Origin: Bacillus sp. ISL-34
GTDB lineage: Bacteria > Bacillota > Bacilli > Bacillales > DSM-1321
NCBI RefSeq assembly: GCF_018613325.1
Contig: NZ_JAGGQJ010000002.1
Span: forward strand, 62,001-126,000
DNA length: 64,000 bases
Direction: 5' to 3'
A program made the position numbers and the translations under genes. Under the pieces are notes generated by a model. That model was given only the letters and a program-made list of their open reading frames with translations. It made no database searches and was not told the DNA's origin. Positions 41,567 through 49,640 of the stretch are shown in pieces. Positions within the stretch are counted from its first letter, which is position 1; the number at the start of each line of letters is the position of its first letter.

Positions 41567-42877
41567 ATGAAAACAATATATATGAATGCTACATTTTTTA
41601 CTATGGACAAGGAAAATCAAATCTTTGAAAACGGCATGATGATTGTACAGGATCATACGATATCCTACATCGGCCAGCATGTTGAAGAACAATTGGCAGA
41701 TGCAGACCAAGTGGTCAACCTTGGCGGTAAATGGATTATGCCAGGCCTTGTGAATGCCCATTCGCATATTGTAATGACCCTTTTACGCGGTATCGGGGAC
41801 GATATGCTGCTGAAGCCATGGCTTGAAACGAAAATATGGCCGATCGAAAGCCAGTTTACAACGGAAATCGCCGCTGTAAGTTCACAGCTTGGCATTATGG
41901 AAATGATGAAATCAGGAACCACGACATTTTCGGATATGTTTAATCCTAATGGAATTGATGCAGGTGCTGTAATGGAGACGATCGGCGAAACAGGAATGCG
42001 CGGAGCCTTTTCCTACACGATCTTCAGCTTGGGTACGGAAAAAGACCAAAAAGCGAACCTCATGGGGGCTGAACAGTTTTCAAAAAACTATAAAACATTT
42101 GCCGATGGCCGCCTGACTACAATGGTCGCACCACATAGCCCATATGCCTGCACACCTGAAGCGATCATGGAAAGTGCACGGATTGCAAAAGAGAATGATT
42201 TGATGGTGCACATTCACGTATCGGAAACGGACTTTGAAATCCTCGACATCGAAAAACGTTACGGGTCCCGTCCAGTCGAGCACCTTCGCCGTCTAGGGCT
42301 GTTCGATCAGCCTACAGTGATGGCACATGGTGTGGTTCTCAATGATGAAGAGCGGGCGATCCTAAAACAGCATGATGTTCGCGTTGCCCATAATCCAATC
42401 AGTAACCTGAAGCTCGGATCTGGAATAGCAGACGTAGTCAGCCTTCTAGATGCAGGCATTAAAGTGGGAGTGGCAACAGATGGCGTCGCCTCCAATAATA
42501 ACTTCGATATGTTCGAAGAAATGAGGACAGCTGCATTACTGCAAAAAGGAATCTATAAGGATGCCACTAAATTCCCTGCCCAAACGGCACTCGCCATGGC
42601 CACAAGAATGGGAGCCGAAGCAGTAGGCATGGGCCATACAGGATCACTGGAAGCTGGTAAAAAAGCAGATTTCATCACCATTTACCCATATGACAAAGAA
42701 CATCTGCAGCCGCTGAGTGAAGCCTATTCGCACCTGCTTTATGCAGCACGCGGAAATGATGTATGTGATGTATACATTGATGGCAAAAACGTCGTGAAAG
42801 ATGGCCGCTGTTTAACGATCGATGAAGAAAAAGTAATAGCCGAAACCAATCGTCTGCAAGGTACCCTATCACGATAA
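41567..42877 (+). CDS. mtaD: 5-methylthioadenosine/S-adenosylhomocysteine deaminase (amidohydrolase)
   Basis: 436 residues of the amidohydrolase superfamily. The first metal pair is in VNAHSHIVMTLLRG, later His are in VAPHSPYACTPE and MVHIHVSETDFE, and the last Asp is in VATDGVASNNNFDMFEEMR. This order matches MtaD/TrzA-like nucleoside deaminases that convert MTA, SAH or adenosine derivatives to inosine forms. ATG 41567 has GGAGGAAA upstream; the longer frame from 41531 is not supported. The 205-base leader holds no SAM-riboswitch core that I can see. Confidence 0.87.
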   Translation: MKTIYMNATFFTMDKENQIFENGMMIVQDHTISYIGQHVEEQLADADQVVNLGGKWIMPGLVNAHSHIVMTLLRGIGDDMLLKPWLETKIWPIESQFTTEIAAVSSQLGIMEMMKSGTTTFSDMFNPNGIDAGAVMETIGETGMRGAFSYTIFSLGTEKDQKANLMGAEQFSKNYKTFADGRLTTMVAPHSPYACTPEAIMESARIAKENDLMVHIHVSETDFEILDIEKRYGSRPVEHLRRLGLFDQPTVMAHGVVLNDEERAILKQHDVRVAHNPISNLKLGSGIADVVSLLDAGIKVGVATDGVASNNNFDMFEEMRTAALLQKGIYKDATKFPAQTALAMATRMGAEAVGMGHTGSLEAGKKADFITIYPYDKEHLQPLSEAYSHLLYAARGNDVCDVYIDGKNVVKDGRCLTIDEEKVIAETNRLQGTLSR

Positions 42878-42897
42878 CGCTGATGGGAAAACAGAAG

Positions 42898-42930
42898 AAG
42901 GAGCTGCAAATGGCAGCTCCTTTTTTATGG
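42898..42930 (+). terminator. Terminator of mtaD
   Basis: AAGGAGCTGC and GCAGCTCCTT pair around a 5-base loop, followed by T residues. Confidence 0.88.
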
Positions 42931-42951
42931 ATTAAGTGACGGGGCGAAAAA

Positions 42952-43054
42952 TGGTGTATGTCGAATTAATCTGGTTGTAGGTCGGAATAAATTGGGTGTA
43001 GGTCGAATTATTTTGATGTAGGTCGGAATAATCTGGTTGTAGGTCGAATTCACC
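42952..43054. repeat. Array 2: five degenerate ~21-bp tandem repeats
   Basis: Units follow TGGTTGTAGGTCGAATTAATC with variants GTCGGAATAA. The reverse complement (GATTAATTCGACCTACAACC) matches the unit of array 3 (GATAATTCGACCTATATCC). It lies in the tail-to-tail gap after mtaD, immediately downstream of its terminator. Confidence 0.82.
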
Positions 43055-43149
43055 CACTGATGGCCATATTATTCCGTTTTAGTCAGGAATGATTCTATCA
43101 AATGGCAGTCATAAGGGAATTACCGCTAGTATTATGGTATAAATAGATC

Positions 43150-43350
43150 TTAACATTTAGAAAGCCGTCGTGAGTCCAGTTTCTTGGAAATATTGAAACA
43201 AAGGAATCCGGTAGAAAATATTAATAAGAAAATAGGTATCGCAAAAACTGTTAAAAACGAAAAGACGAAAAAAATGCTGCTGACCGCCAATATTAACCAA
43301 CTGATAATCAGCAAGCAACTGGATAAAAAATCTTTGACAGCATGGATCAT
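43150..43350 (-). CDS. Small two-helix membrane protein (tentative)
   Basis: 66 residues from ATG 43350 with GGTGGTGA five bases upstream. Two long hydrophobic stretches (LLIISWLILAVSSIFFVFSFLTVFAIPIFLLIFSTGFLCF) and a basic C-terminus. No family recognised. The opposite-strand frame 43184-43384 is taken as its shadow, since the minus frame has the better start and a plausible membrane topology. Confidence 0.45.
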   Translation of the reverse strand: MIHAVKDFLSSCLLIISWLILAVSSIFFVFSFLTVFAIPIFLLIFSTGFLCFNISKKLDSRRLSKC

Positions 43351-43419
43351 GAATTTCACCACCCTAGGAAGATCTATGTATTAATATACATAATTTTACA
43401 ATTGTGTTGTTTCGGCTGA

Positions 43420-44376
43420 TCATCCTTCATTCACACCACGATGAAAATGCTTTTTCATGACATAGCCAAAAAAGGAAGCAAGCATTTGTTGAAACAGCAT
43501 GCCAAGTACAACGGGTACCGCGACGGCAGCAGGGAAATAGGTGGTTGCAAGAACGGCTCCAGCACTGATGTTTCGCATACCGCCTGTAAATGTCAAGGTG
43601 ATGATATCCGCCTTATCCCATCTTAAATTTGCGCCGACCATCCAAGAAATGGCATAACCAGAAGCAGCTATGAACAAAACCAAGAAGGCCATGATCATTA
43701 ATTTCTTATCGAACTGGGTTAAGTAAGGCGCGATTTTTGAACTGTTCAATATGACTACGATTCCAACGCTTATCTTGGAAAATGGAGCTAAGCGGGGGGA
43801 TAGTGTATACTGTATCTTCCCTTTTGTAGCTTGATTCAAGAACATGGCAAGCATGGAGGGAAGAACGACCATTCCGATCAATCCTTTCACCATCGACCCC
43901 AAATCCATTTCAATCGAACCGCCTCCAAAAAAGGAAACGCTATAAGGAACGATGAATGGCGAGAGTAGGGTGTCTATCAAGATGATGGTTAGGGCAAGTA
44001 CGGCATTCCCATTATAAATGGATACCCAGATCATACTGGTGACACCGGTTGGAATCACTACAGCCAGGACTAGGCCGGTAATTGTGAAAGCATCACCATG
44101 AAACACTAAATGGCCGAGACCAAAAGCCCAAACAGGCATAAATATATGAAGGATGATCAATACGATGAAAACAGGTAAAGGGTGGGTGACTGCCTGTTGC
44201 AGAGATTTAAAGTTGGAGCCTAAACTTCCGGAAAATGTAATGAAGGCAAATATCCATGGAACAAGAAAGGTGTAATCCATTAGATGTTCGGCCAATAATA
44301 CCCCAATAACCACGCTTATCGGCGTGATAAGGGGCATAACTCTATCCAATTGTTCATTTATTGTTTTCAGCATCAT
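43420..44376 (-). CDS. Bile acid:sodium symporter family transporter
   Basis: 318 residues with nine to ten helices. Family blocks: FITFSGSLGSNFKSL, VVIPTGVTSMIWVSIYNGNAVLALTIILIDTLLSPFIVP (the crossed helix region) and TFTGGMRNISAGAVLATTYFPAAVAVPVVLGMLFQQ. The family imports organic anions such as bile acids, pantoate or keto acids with sodium. AGGAAG lies seven bases before ATG 44376. Stands alone; the substrate is unknown. Confidence 0.9.
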   Translation of the reverse strand: MMLKTINEQLDRVMPLITPISVVIGVLLAEHLMDYTFLVPWIFAFITFSGSLGSNFKSLQQAVTHPLPVFIVLIILHIFMPVWAFGLGHLVFHGDAFTITGLVLAVVIPTGVTSMIWVSIYNGNAVLALTIILIDTLLSPFIVPYSVSFFGGGSIEMDLGSMVKGLIGMVVLPSMLAMFLNQATKGKIQYTLSPRLAPFSKISVGIVVILNSSKIAPYLTQFDKKLMIMAFLVLFIAASGYAISWMVGANLRWDKADIITLTFTGGMRNISAGAVLATTYFPAAVAVPVVLGMLFQQMLASFFGYVMKKHFHRGVNEG

Positions 44377-44670
44377 CCATCCACTTCCTGAGCAAAGTAA
44401 ATTCTATTAAGTAAGTTTACCATATTCCTAAAAATATATTTTGTAAGACAAGCAATTTGTCTATTTATTTTTTCTGGATTTTAAAAGATCTGGTGAGGGA
44501 TTCCTCGTTCCTATTACTATCACTGCCCTGGAACTCGCATCGTTCCAAAAAGGGCTTCAAGCTTTCCACGACGGATGGTTCTTTAAAAGGAGGTTTTAGG
44601 CAGGATTGTTCGATGCAGCGTTGTATATTCATCGAAAAATAGTTTAAAGTAGAGGAGAGAGGTGAAAGAA

Positions 44671-45087
44671 ATGTCAGAAAAGGTTTCCAGTATCATGTGG
44701 TTTAGTCTTGCCGTACAAGCCCTGCTTGTTCTTGCTGATCATGATGGATTATGTAATAGTAATAAATTGGCCGTTAAGCTTGATTCGGAGTCAGGTTTTC
44801 TTAGAAAAATATTAAGTAATTTAGTGAAGGCAGGGCTGATTCAAGCGAAGGAAGGCAGGGATGGGGGATATTCACTTGCCAAAAATCCCGAACAAATCAT
44901 TCTTGCAGATATATACTCTGCAATTAAATCCGAACCTTTTTCAAAAGGCTTTCTTGATGTGAATGATAAACAATGCTTCCAACCATCTTCCCGCGAAGCG
45001 TTATGCGGTTTGAAAAACGAGATGGAGAGCTGGATTATACAAGGCTTGGAACAAAAGACGATTGCTGATTTACTATCTAAATCTTAA
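44671..45087 (+). CDS. Rrf2-family transcriptional regulator
   Basis: 138 residues. The winged helix covers VQALLVLADHDGLCNSNKLAVKLDSESGFLRKILSNLVKAGLIQAKEGRDGGYSLAKNPEQI, the Rrf2 layout. Three Cys occur (residue about 28, then KQCFQ and EALCG), so an Fe-S cluster or thiol sensing is possible, but the usual spacing of Fe-S Rrf2 proteins is not exact. GAGGTGA lies before ATG 44671; GTG 44662 is inside that site. It sits 114 bases before the nitroreductase gene, whose promoter carries large palindromes; it is the probable repressor. Confidence 0.87.
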   Translation: MSEKVSSIMWFSLAVQALLVLADHDGLCNSNKLAVKLDSESGFLRKILSNLVKAGLIQAKEGRDGGYSLAKNPEQIILADIYSAIKSEPFSKGFLDVNDKQCFQPSSREALCGLKNEMESWIIQGLEQKTIADLLSKS

Positions 45088-45120
45088 TGTGAAAAACGAA
45101 ATTGACAGGGTTTCGTTTTT

Positions 45121-45188
45121 ATTTAACTGTATTTGACAAAAGAACAGTATGAGTTATATACTGTTCCTGTGTTAATTACAGTTAAATG
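45121..45188. promoter_or_regulatory. Nested palindromes centred on the nitroreductase promoter
   Basis: The inner repeat GAACAGTAT (45142-45150) / ATACTGTTC (45158-45166) and the outer repeat ATTTAACTGTA (45121-45131) / TACAGTTAAAT (45178-45188) share almost the same centre (45154). All four arms contain ACTGT. Candidate operator for the Rrf2-type regulator upstream. Confidence 0.75.
45133..45162 (+). promoter_or_regulatory. Sigma-A promoter of the nitroreductase gene
   Basis: TTGACA (45133-45138), 18-base spacer, TATACT (45157-45162). Confidence 0.8.
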
Positions 45189-45201
45189 GAGGTCATTATA
45201 A

Positions 45202-45909
45202 ATGGCAAAAAATATAATGAGTAAAGAAGAGTACCTAAATAAATCGAAAGAATTGAATATACCGTTTGAAAAGCCAAAAGTCCTTAATGATACGGATTTC
45301 ATTACGGTAGCTAAAGAACGGAGATCTGTTCGCCAGTACGATGCTGAATACGTTATGACTGAAGATGAAATTCGTGAAATCCTGGATATTGCGATTCAAG
45401 CACCATCTTCTTCCAACTTGCAGCCATGGAGATTCCTTGTGATTCAAGATAAGCAAACCCAACAAGAATTGCTTCCCATCGCAAATAACCAACAACAAAT
45501 CGTCGATGCATCTGCTGTCATTGCCGTTTTAGCTGATATAGAAGGTTACAAAAATGCAGAGCGGATTTATGGTGAATTAGTCAATAAAGGGATCATGCAG
45601 AATGAAATCAAAGAGCCATATGTTGCCTCCATTCTGCATAATTACGGTAACTTTTCCGCTGAAAAGGCTTTAAGCGTAGCCATGATTGACGGTGGCTTGG
45701 TTTCCATGCAGATCATGTTAGCCGCAAAAGCAAAAGGATATGATACAGTCCCAATGGGAGGGTTTGATGAAGCCAAGTTTGTGGATGCATTCAATGTACC
45801 GGAAAACTTCAAACCGGTCATGTTAATTTCCATTGGAAAAGGAACTAAAGCAGGGTTTGAAAAAGTCCGTTTGCCACTCGATACTATATTGACTTGGAAT
45901 AAATACTGA
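45202..45909 (+). CDS. Nitroreductase family protein
   Basis: 235 residues of the FMN-dependent nitroreductase family. The FMN phosphate region is AKERRSVRQYDAEYVMTEDEIREILDIAIQAPSSSNLQPWRFLVIQD, and the C-terminal flavin contact is PMGGFDEAKFVDAFNVPENFKPVMLISIGKG. It reduces nitro-aromatics, quinones or flavins with NAD(P)H. TGGAGG precedes the ATG. A strong terminator follows. Probably part of a redox or electrophile response governed by the adjacent Rrf2 protein. Confidence 0.92.
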   Translation: MAKNIMSKEEYLNKSKELNIPFEKPKVLNDTDFITVAKERRSVRQYDAEYVMTEDEIREILDIAIQAPSSSNLQPWRFLVIQDKQTQQELLPIANNQQQIVDASAVIAVLADIEGYKNAERIYGELVNKGIMQNEIKEPYVASILHNYGNFSAEKALSVAMIDGGLVSMQIMLAAKAKGYDTVPMGGFDEAKFVDAFNVPENFKPVMLISIGKGTKAGFEKVRLPLDTILTWNKY

Positions 45910-45923
45910 GGAACAAACTAAGT

Positions 45924-45957
45924 AAAAGGATAGCTAAAATTCGCTATCCTTTTTTTC
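45924..45957 (+). terminator. Terminator of the nitroreductase gene
   Basis: AAAGGATAGC and GCTATCCTTT pair around a 9-base loop, followed by T residues. Confidence 0.88.
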
Positions 45958-46160
45958 ATGGTTTGAGTTTGGCTCTGAAAATCATTTAATCTCGCAAGCG
46001 ATAAATGAATATGTTACAATTTTTCCAGATATTTCTTTGGAATGTCTCCTCAAAAGTCCCCGACCGCAAAAGGATCTTTAAGGGGATAAACAGAGCAAAA
46101 GAATTGCGCTGCAAGCCAATAATTGGTTTAGCCGTTCACAATGGATGGGAGGGAGTCCTT

Positions 46161-46706
46161 ATGAAGAATATGAAAAGTGAAGTGTTTTCGTGGGTGAAAT
46201 CCATCTTATTCGCGTTAATGATCGTGTTCATTTGCCAACAGTTTTTATTTACGCCAGTCACAGTAAAAGGTGAATCAATGGAGCCGACTTATGAGAATGA
46301 TGACCGGATCGTGGTAGCTAAACTCGGAAAGCCGGAGCGCTTCGATATGGTCGTATTTTATGCTCCGGACGCGGAAGAGAATTATATAAAAAGGGTGATC
46401 GGTTTACCAGGTGACAGTGTCGAAATGAAAGATGATGTCTTATATATCAATGGGAAAAAGTATACAGAACCATATTTGAAAACAAAAAAAGGCGAAATTC
46501 CGCCTGAAGAAAATCTGACTGAGAATTTCACCCTGAGTGATTTACTTGGGAAATCCAAGGTACCTGCGGGTCATTTATTTGTCATGGGGGATAATCGAAG
46601 GAATAGTTGGGATGGAAGAAGATTTGGTTTTATTTCAGAAGAATCACTTGTGGGCAAAGTGAAATTTCGCATCTACCCATTAAATGAAATGGGAGTGCCG
46701 AAGTGA
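46161..46706 (+). CDS. sip: Type I signal peptidase
   Basis: 181 residues. One N-terminal membrane anchor (SILFALMIVFICQQFLF), then catalytic Ser39 in VKGESMEPT and general-base Lys77 in YIKRVIGLPGD, followed by GDNRRNSWDGRRFGF. This is the Bacillus SipS/T/U/V class that cleaves secretory signal peptides outside the membrane. GGGAGGGAG lies eight bases before ATG 46161; the extra frame from 46005 has no ribosome site. Monocistronic. The exact paralog (S, T, U or V) cannot be told. Confidence 0.92.
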   Translation: MKNMKSEVFSWVKSILFALMIVFICQQFLFTPVTVKGESMEPTYENDDRIVVAKLGKPERFDMVVFYAPDAEENYIKRVIGLPGDSVEMKDDVLYINGKKYTEPYLKTKKGEIPPEENLTENFTLSDLLGKSKVPAGHLFVMGDNRRNSWDGRRFGFISEESLVGKVKFRIYPLNEMGVPK

Positions 46707-46838
46707 ATGGATCACAGTGACCACAAGTAAAAGCTTAGAGGATAATTATATGGACTAAGTTGCATTTATAGCAGATGATGGATAGGAACCTTTTCCTGTG
46801 GTTAAGGTTTTTCATTTTGGATTGTGGGGGGTATTAAT

Positions 46839-47885
46839 ATGACGAAAGGGTTAGCTGCCATCTCCATCCCGATGCTGGATGAAGAAATGGGACGGCAGGT
46901 TAAAGGCCATGTCGATTCGCTGACGGTTCCTCAAGGAAGCTTAGGACGGCTTGAAGAATGGATAATCGAATTGGCCAAGATGACAGGGGAGGCATTTCCG
47001 GACATTTCAAAACCGGGGGTGATTGTGTTTGCAGCCGACCATGGAATTACGGAAGAAGGGGTTTCGGCTTATCCAAAAGAAGTGACGGAACAAATGGCTC
47101 TCAATTTCCTGAATGACGGTGCGGCCATCAATGTATTAAGCAGGGCGATAGATGCTTACTTGGACATTGTCGATATAGGGATCGATGCAGATATCGAAGC
47201 ACCGGGATTAACTTCGAGAAAAGTCCGCTATGGAACTCGAAACTTTTATAAGGAAGAGGCGATGACAAAGGAAGAAGTAATTCAAGCGCTTGAAATTGGA
47301 TATGACCGTGCAGAGAAAATGATTGCCCGTGGAGCGAACTGCCTGATTCTTGGTGAAATGGGAATCGGAAATACGACTTCCAGTACCGCCATCATCTCCA
47401 TCGTAAGCGGGAAAAGCGTCGACTCACTAGTGGGGCAGGGAACAGGATTGAAGTCAGAAGGCATTTTACATAAGAGAAGAATAATTGAAGAAGCGATTTC
47501 ATTAAGAAATCCTAATCCTGATGACCCAATCAATATTTTGATGAATATCGGTGGATTCGAAATTGCAGGTATGGCAGGGGCCATGCTTGCAGCAGCGAAT
47601 AACCGTATACCGATTCTTGTTGATGGTTTCATTACAACCACGGCTGCTGTATTGGCAAACCTTATTTCCGGACGTGCAGCCGATTATATGTTTGTTGGAC
47701 ATCGATCTGCAGAACCGGGTCATGGAACGGCCATAGAACTGCTTGAAAAGGAGCCGATCCTTGACCTGGGAATGAGAATTGGGGAAGGAACAGGGGCTGC
47801 CCTGTCATACCCCATCCTTAAGGCAGCGACATTGGTCATTAAAGAAATGGCAACATTTGAATCTGCAGGTGTGTCAAATAAGTAA
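46839..47885 (+). CDS. cobT: Nicotinate-nucleotide:dimethylbenzimidazole phosphoribosyltransferase
   Basis: 348 residues, the usual length. Family blocks: LTVPQGSLGRLEEWIIELAKM, VFAADHGITEEGVSAYPKEVT, LGEMGIGNTTSSTAI, VGQGTGL and VDGFITTTAAVLA. The catalytic Glu is in LDLGMRIGEGTGAAL near the end. It makes alpha-ribazole phosphate for the lower loop of cobalamin. It stands alone, away from any cobalamin operon, which suits salvage. ATG 46839 follows GGGGGG; no cobalamin riboswitch is visible in the 130-base leader. Confidence 0.93.
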   Translation: MTKGLAAISIPMLDEEMGRQVKGHVDSLTVPQGSLGRLEEWIIELAKMTGEAFPDISKPGVIVFAADHGITEEGVSAYPKEVTEQMALNFLNDGAAINVLSRAIDAYLDIVDIGIDADIEAPGLTSRKVRYGTRNFYKEEAMTKEEVIQALEIGYDRAEKMIARGANCLILGEMGIGNTTSSTAIISIVSGKSVDSLVGQGTGLKSEGILHKRRIIEEAISLRNPNPDDPINILMNIGGFEIAGMAGAMLAAANNRIPILVDGFITTTAAVLANLISGRAADYMFVGHRSAEPGHGTAIELLEKEPILDLGMRIGEGTGAALSYPILKAATLVIKEMATFESAGVSNK

Positions 47886-47887
47886 GG

Positions 47888-47920
47888 AATAGGAGACCTT
47901 CGATACGCTGGTCTCCTATT
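47888..47920. terminator. Hairpin between cobT and the convergent regulator gene
   Basis: AATAGGAGACC (47888-47898) and GGTCTCCTATT (47910-47920) are perfect 11-base arms. There is no strong T run, so its efficiency is unclear. Confidence 0.6.
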
Positions 47921-47973
47921 GATATAGGCTAAAAAAGGTGGATGCTGCAGTGGAATATTCTTTCATCCAACTG

Positions 47974-49377
47974 TTAATTAATGGGCAGATGATCTTTATA
48001 TTTCTTCATTTTCCTGACGACTGAAGGCTGGCTGATACCTAAGAATTTAGCCATTTCATATGTGGACTTACATTGTTTACTCGCTTTCATCATCATCCAT
48101 TTTTCGACTTGTTCGAGGGCTGTATTGAGATCACTATCATCAACCATCATATTGTCGATCATTAGGGTATCATCTATTTTCTCCAAAGATTCTTGTCCAT
48201 GGAAATGGGAGGGGAGAAAGCCTGGGAAAATGATGGAGTCTTCCGAGGTCAAAATGAGCCGTTCAATCAGGTTTTCCAACTCACGCACGTTTCCTGACCA
48301 TTTATGCTGAATCAGTATTTCGTAAGTGGAAGGATGCAATTTCTTATCTGACTTATATTTCTTGTTGATGATTTCGAGATTATGATTGATTAAGATGGCA
48401 ATATCTTCTTTTCTTTCGCGCAATGGCGGTATATGGATGGGAATCACATTTAAGCGGTAATACAAATCTAACCTGAATGTTCCCTTTTCCACCATTTCCT
48501 CAAGGTTTTGATTGGTTGCCGTTACAAGCCGAAAATCGATCTTATGCTCTTTTTTTCCGCCCACTCTTTTAAAGGTCTTCTCTTGCAGGACATTTAATAA
48601 TTTCACTTGCATATCCAGGGGAAGCTCCCCGATTTCATCCAGAAATAAGGTTCCGTTATCCGCTTGTTCGACCAGCCCCTGCTTCCCCTGCTTCTGCGCA
48701 CCGGTGAAGGATCCCGCTTCGTATCCAAACATTTCAGACTCAAAGAGACTTTCTGGGATGGTACTGCAGTTGACTTCGATGAATGGCTCTTTGCTGCGGT
48801 AACTCTGATTATGAAGCCGGCGGGCGAAGACGCTCTTTCCCACACCGGATTCCCCAAGAAACATGACCGTTGCATCGGTTTTGGAAACACGGTGTATCGT
48901 TTTGGAGATTTGCCGCATTTCCTTGCTGCGATAGATCAGCTCCTCCTGTTCCCTAAGTTCCTCGACCTCCGATTGGTATTCTTGAATCTTTTTCTCTAGT
49001 TGACCGTACTGATCCTGGAGGTTCCTGATTTCAGTTTGATCTTGGGCATAGCTGACGACACGAATCAATTCACCATTACCATCAAAGATGGGATAGGCAG
49101 TCGACATGACGATTTTTCCCGTCTTCGTTTGCTGCATGATCTGGACAGGTGTTTTCTCTTTCAATACCATGGCGGAAATCGAAGGTGAAAGGATTCCTTC
49201 CGTTTCGAGCTGGTAAACGGATTTCCCAAGATAATGTTCGGGTTCAATTCCATATATCCACCAATGGTTAGGATTCGTGAATAAAATGAATCCTTTTTCA
49301 TCGGTCACGGTAATATTGTTATTGGATGTGTTGATTATGCATTCCAAAACTCTTTTGACATTGTTATCACTCATCAT
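47974..49377 (-). CDS. PAS/AAA+ sigma-54-type activator with TyrR-like C-terminus
   Basis: 467 residues: PAS domain (about 10-115), a coiled linker (NLQDQYGQLEKKIQEYQSEVEELREQ), an AAA+ domain with Walker A FLGESGVGKS, Walker B GTLFLDEIGEL and the sigma-54 contact loop reading GSFTGA instead of GAFTGA, and a C-terminal HTH (CKSTYEMAKFLGISQPSVVRKMKKY) of TyrR type. The altered loop still permits sigma-54 contact in some proteins, but TyrR-like members can work with the main sigma factor. It is divergent from the keto-acid decarboxylase gene and likely controls it in response to an aromatic or branched keto acid or amino acid. AAGGGGG lies before the ATG. Confidence 0.92.
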   Translation of the reverse strand: MMSDNNVKRVLECIINTSNNNITVTDEKGFILFTNPNHWWIYGIEPEHYLGKSVYQLETEGILSPSISAMVLKEKTPVQIMQQTKTGKIVMSTAYPIFDGNGELIRVVSYAQDQTEIRNLQDQYGQLEKKIQEYQSEVEELREQEELIYRSKEMRQISKTIHRVSKTDATVMFLGESGVGKSVFARRLHNQSYRSKEPFIEVNCSTIPESLFESEMFGYEAGSFTGAQKQGKQGLVEQADNGTLFLDEIGELPLDMQVKLLNVLQEKTFKRVGGKKEHKIDFRLVTATNQNLEEMVEKGTFRLDLYYRLNVIPIHIPPLRERKEDIAILINHNLEIINKKYKSDKKLHPSTYEILIQHKWSGNVRELENLIERLILTSEDSIIFPGFLPSHFHGQESLEKIDDTLMIDNMMVDDSDLNTALEQVEKWMMMKASKQCKSTYEMAKFLGISQPSVVRKMKKYKDHLPIN

Positions 49378-49413
49378 TTTCCCCCTTATCCACTGTTCCG
49401 GTGATTCAAATAT

Positions 49414-49460
49414 AAATCAAAAACAGAGCTGAAATCAAGAATTTTCAGATATTTTGATTT
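49414..49460. promoter_or_regulatory. Nested palindromes in the divergent region of the activator and decarboxylase genes
   Basis: Outer AAATCAAAA (49414-49422) / TTTTGATTT (49452-49460) and inner CTGAAA (49429-49434) / TTTCAG (49443-49448) share a centre near 49438. TyrR boxes are of the form TGTAAA-N6-TTTACA, so the inner pair is similar in style. Likely the activator's binding site. I find no GG-N10-GC sigma-54 promoter in 49378-49640. Confidence 0.5.
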
Positions 49461-49640
49461 GGAATTGAATCATTTTTTAAGAGAGCATGCCTGCGATAAT
49501 CTCACTTCCTTCATACATCAAAGCTAAAAGTAGAGTAATAGAATAGTGAAACTACCTTAAGTATATGGAGACTTACGGTTAACCTACTTATGTTTGGGTA
49601 TAAATATAGTAAAGAGTAATCGATTGAAGGAGTGATTGAA

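Noticed and set aside
44457..44642. Plus-strand ORF before the Rrf2 gene
   Set aside because: No ribosome site and no recognisable protein pattern.
46707..46838. Cobalamin riboswitch before cobT
   Set aside because: The leader is only ~130 bases and lacks the B12-box core.
49378..49640. Sigma-54 -24/-12 promoter for the decarboxylase gene
   Set aside because: No GG-N10-GC pair found on either strand by eye.
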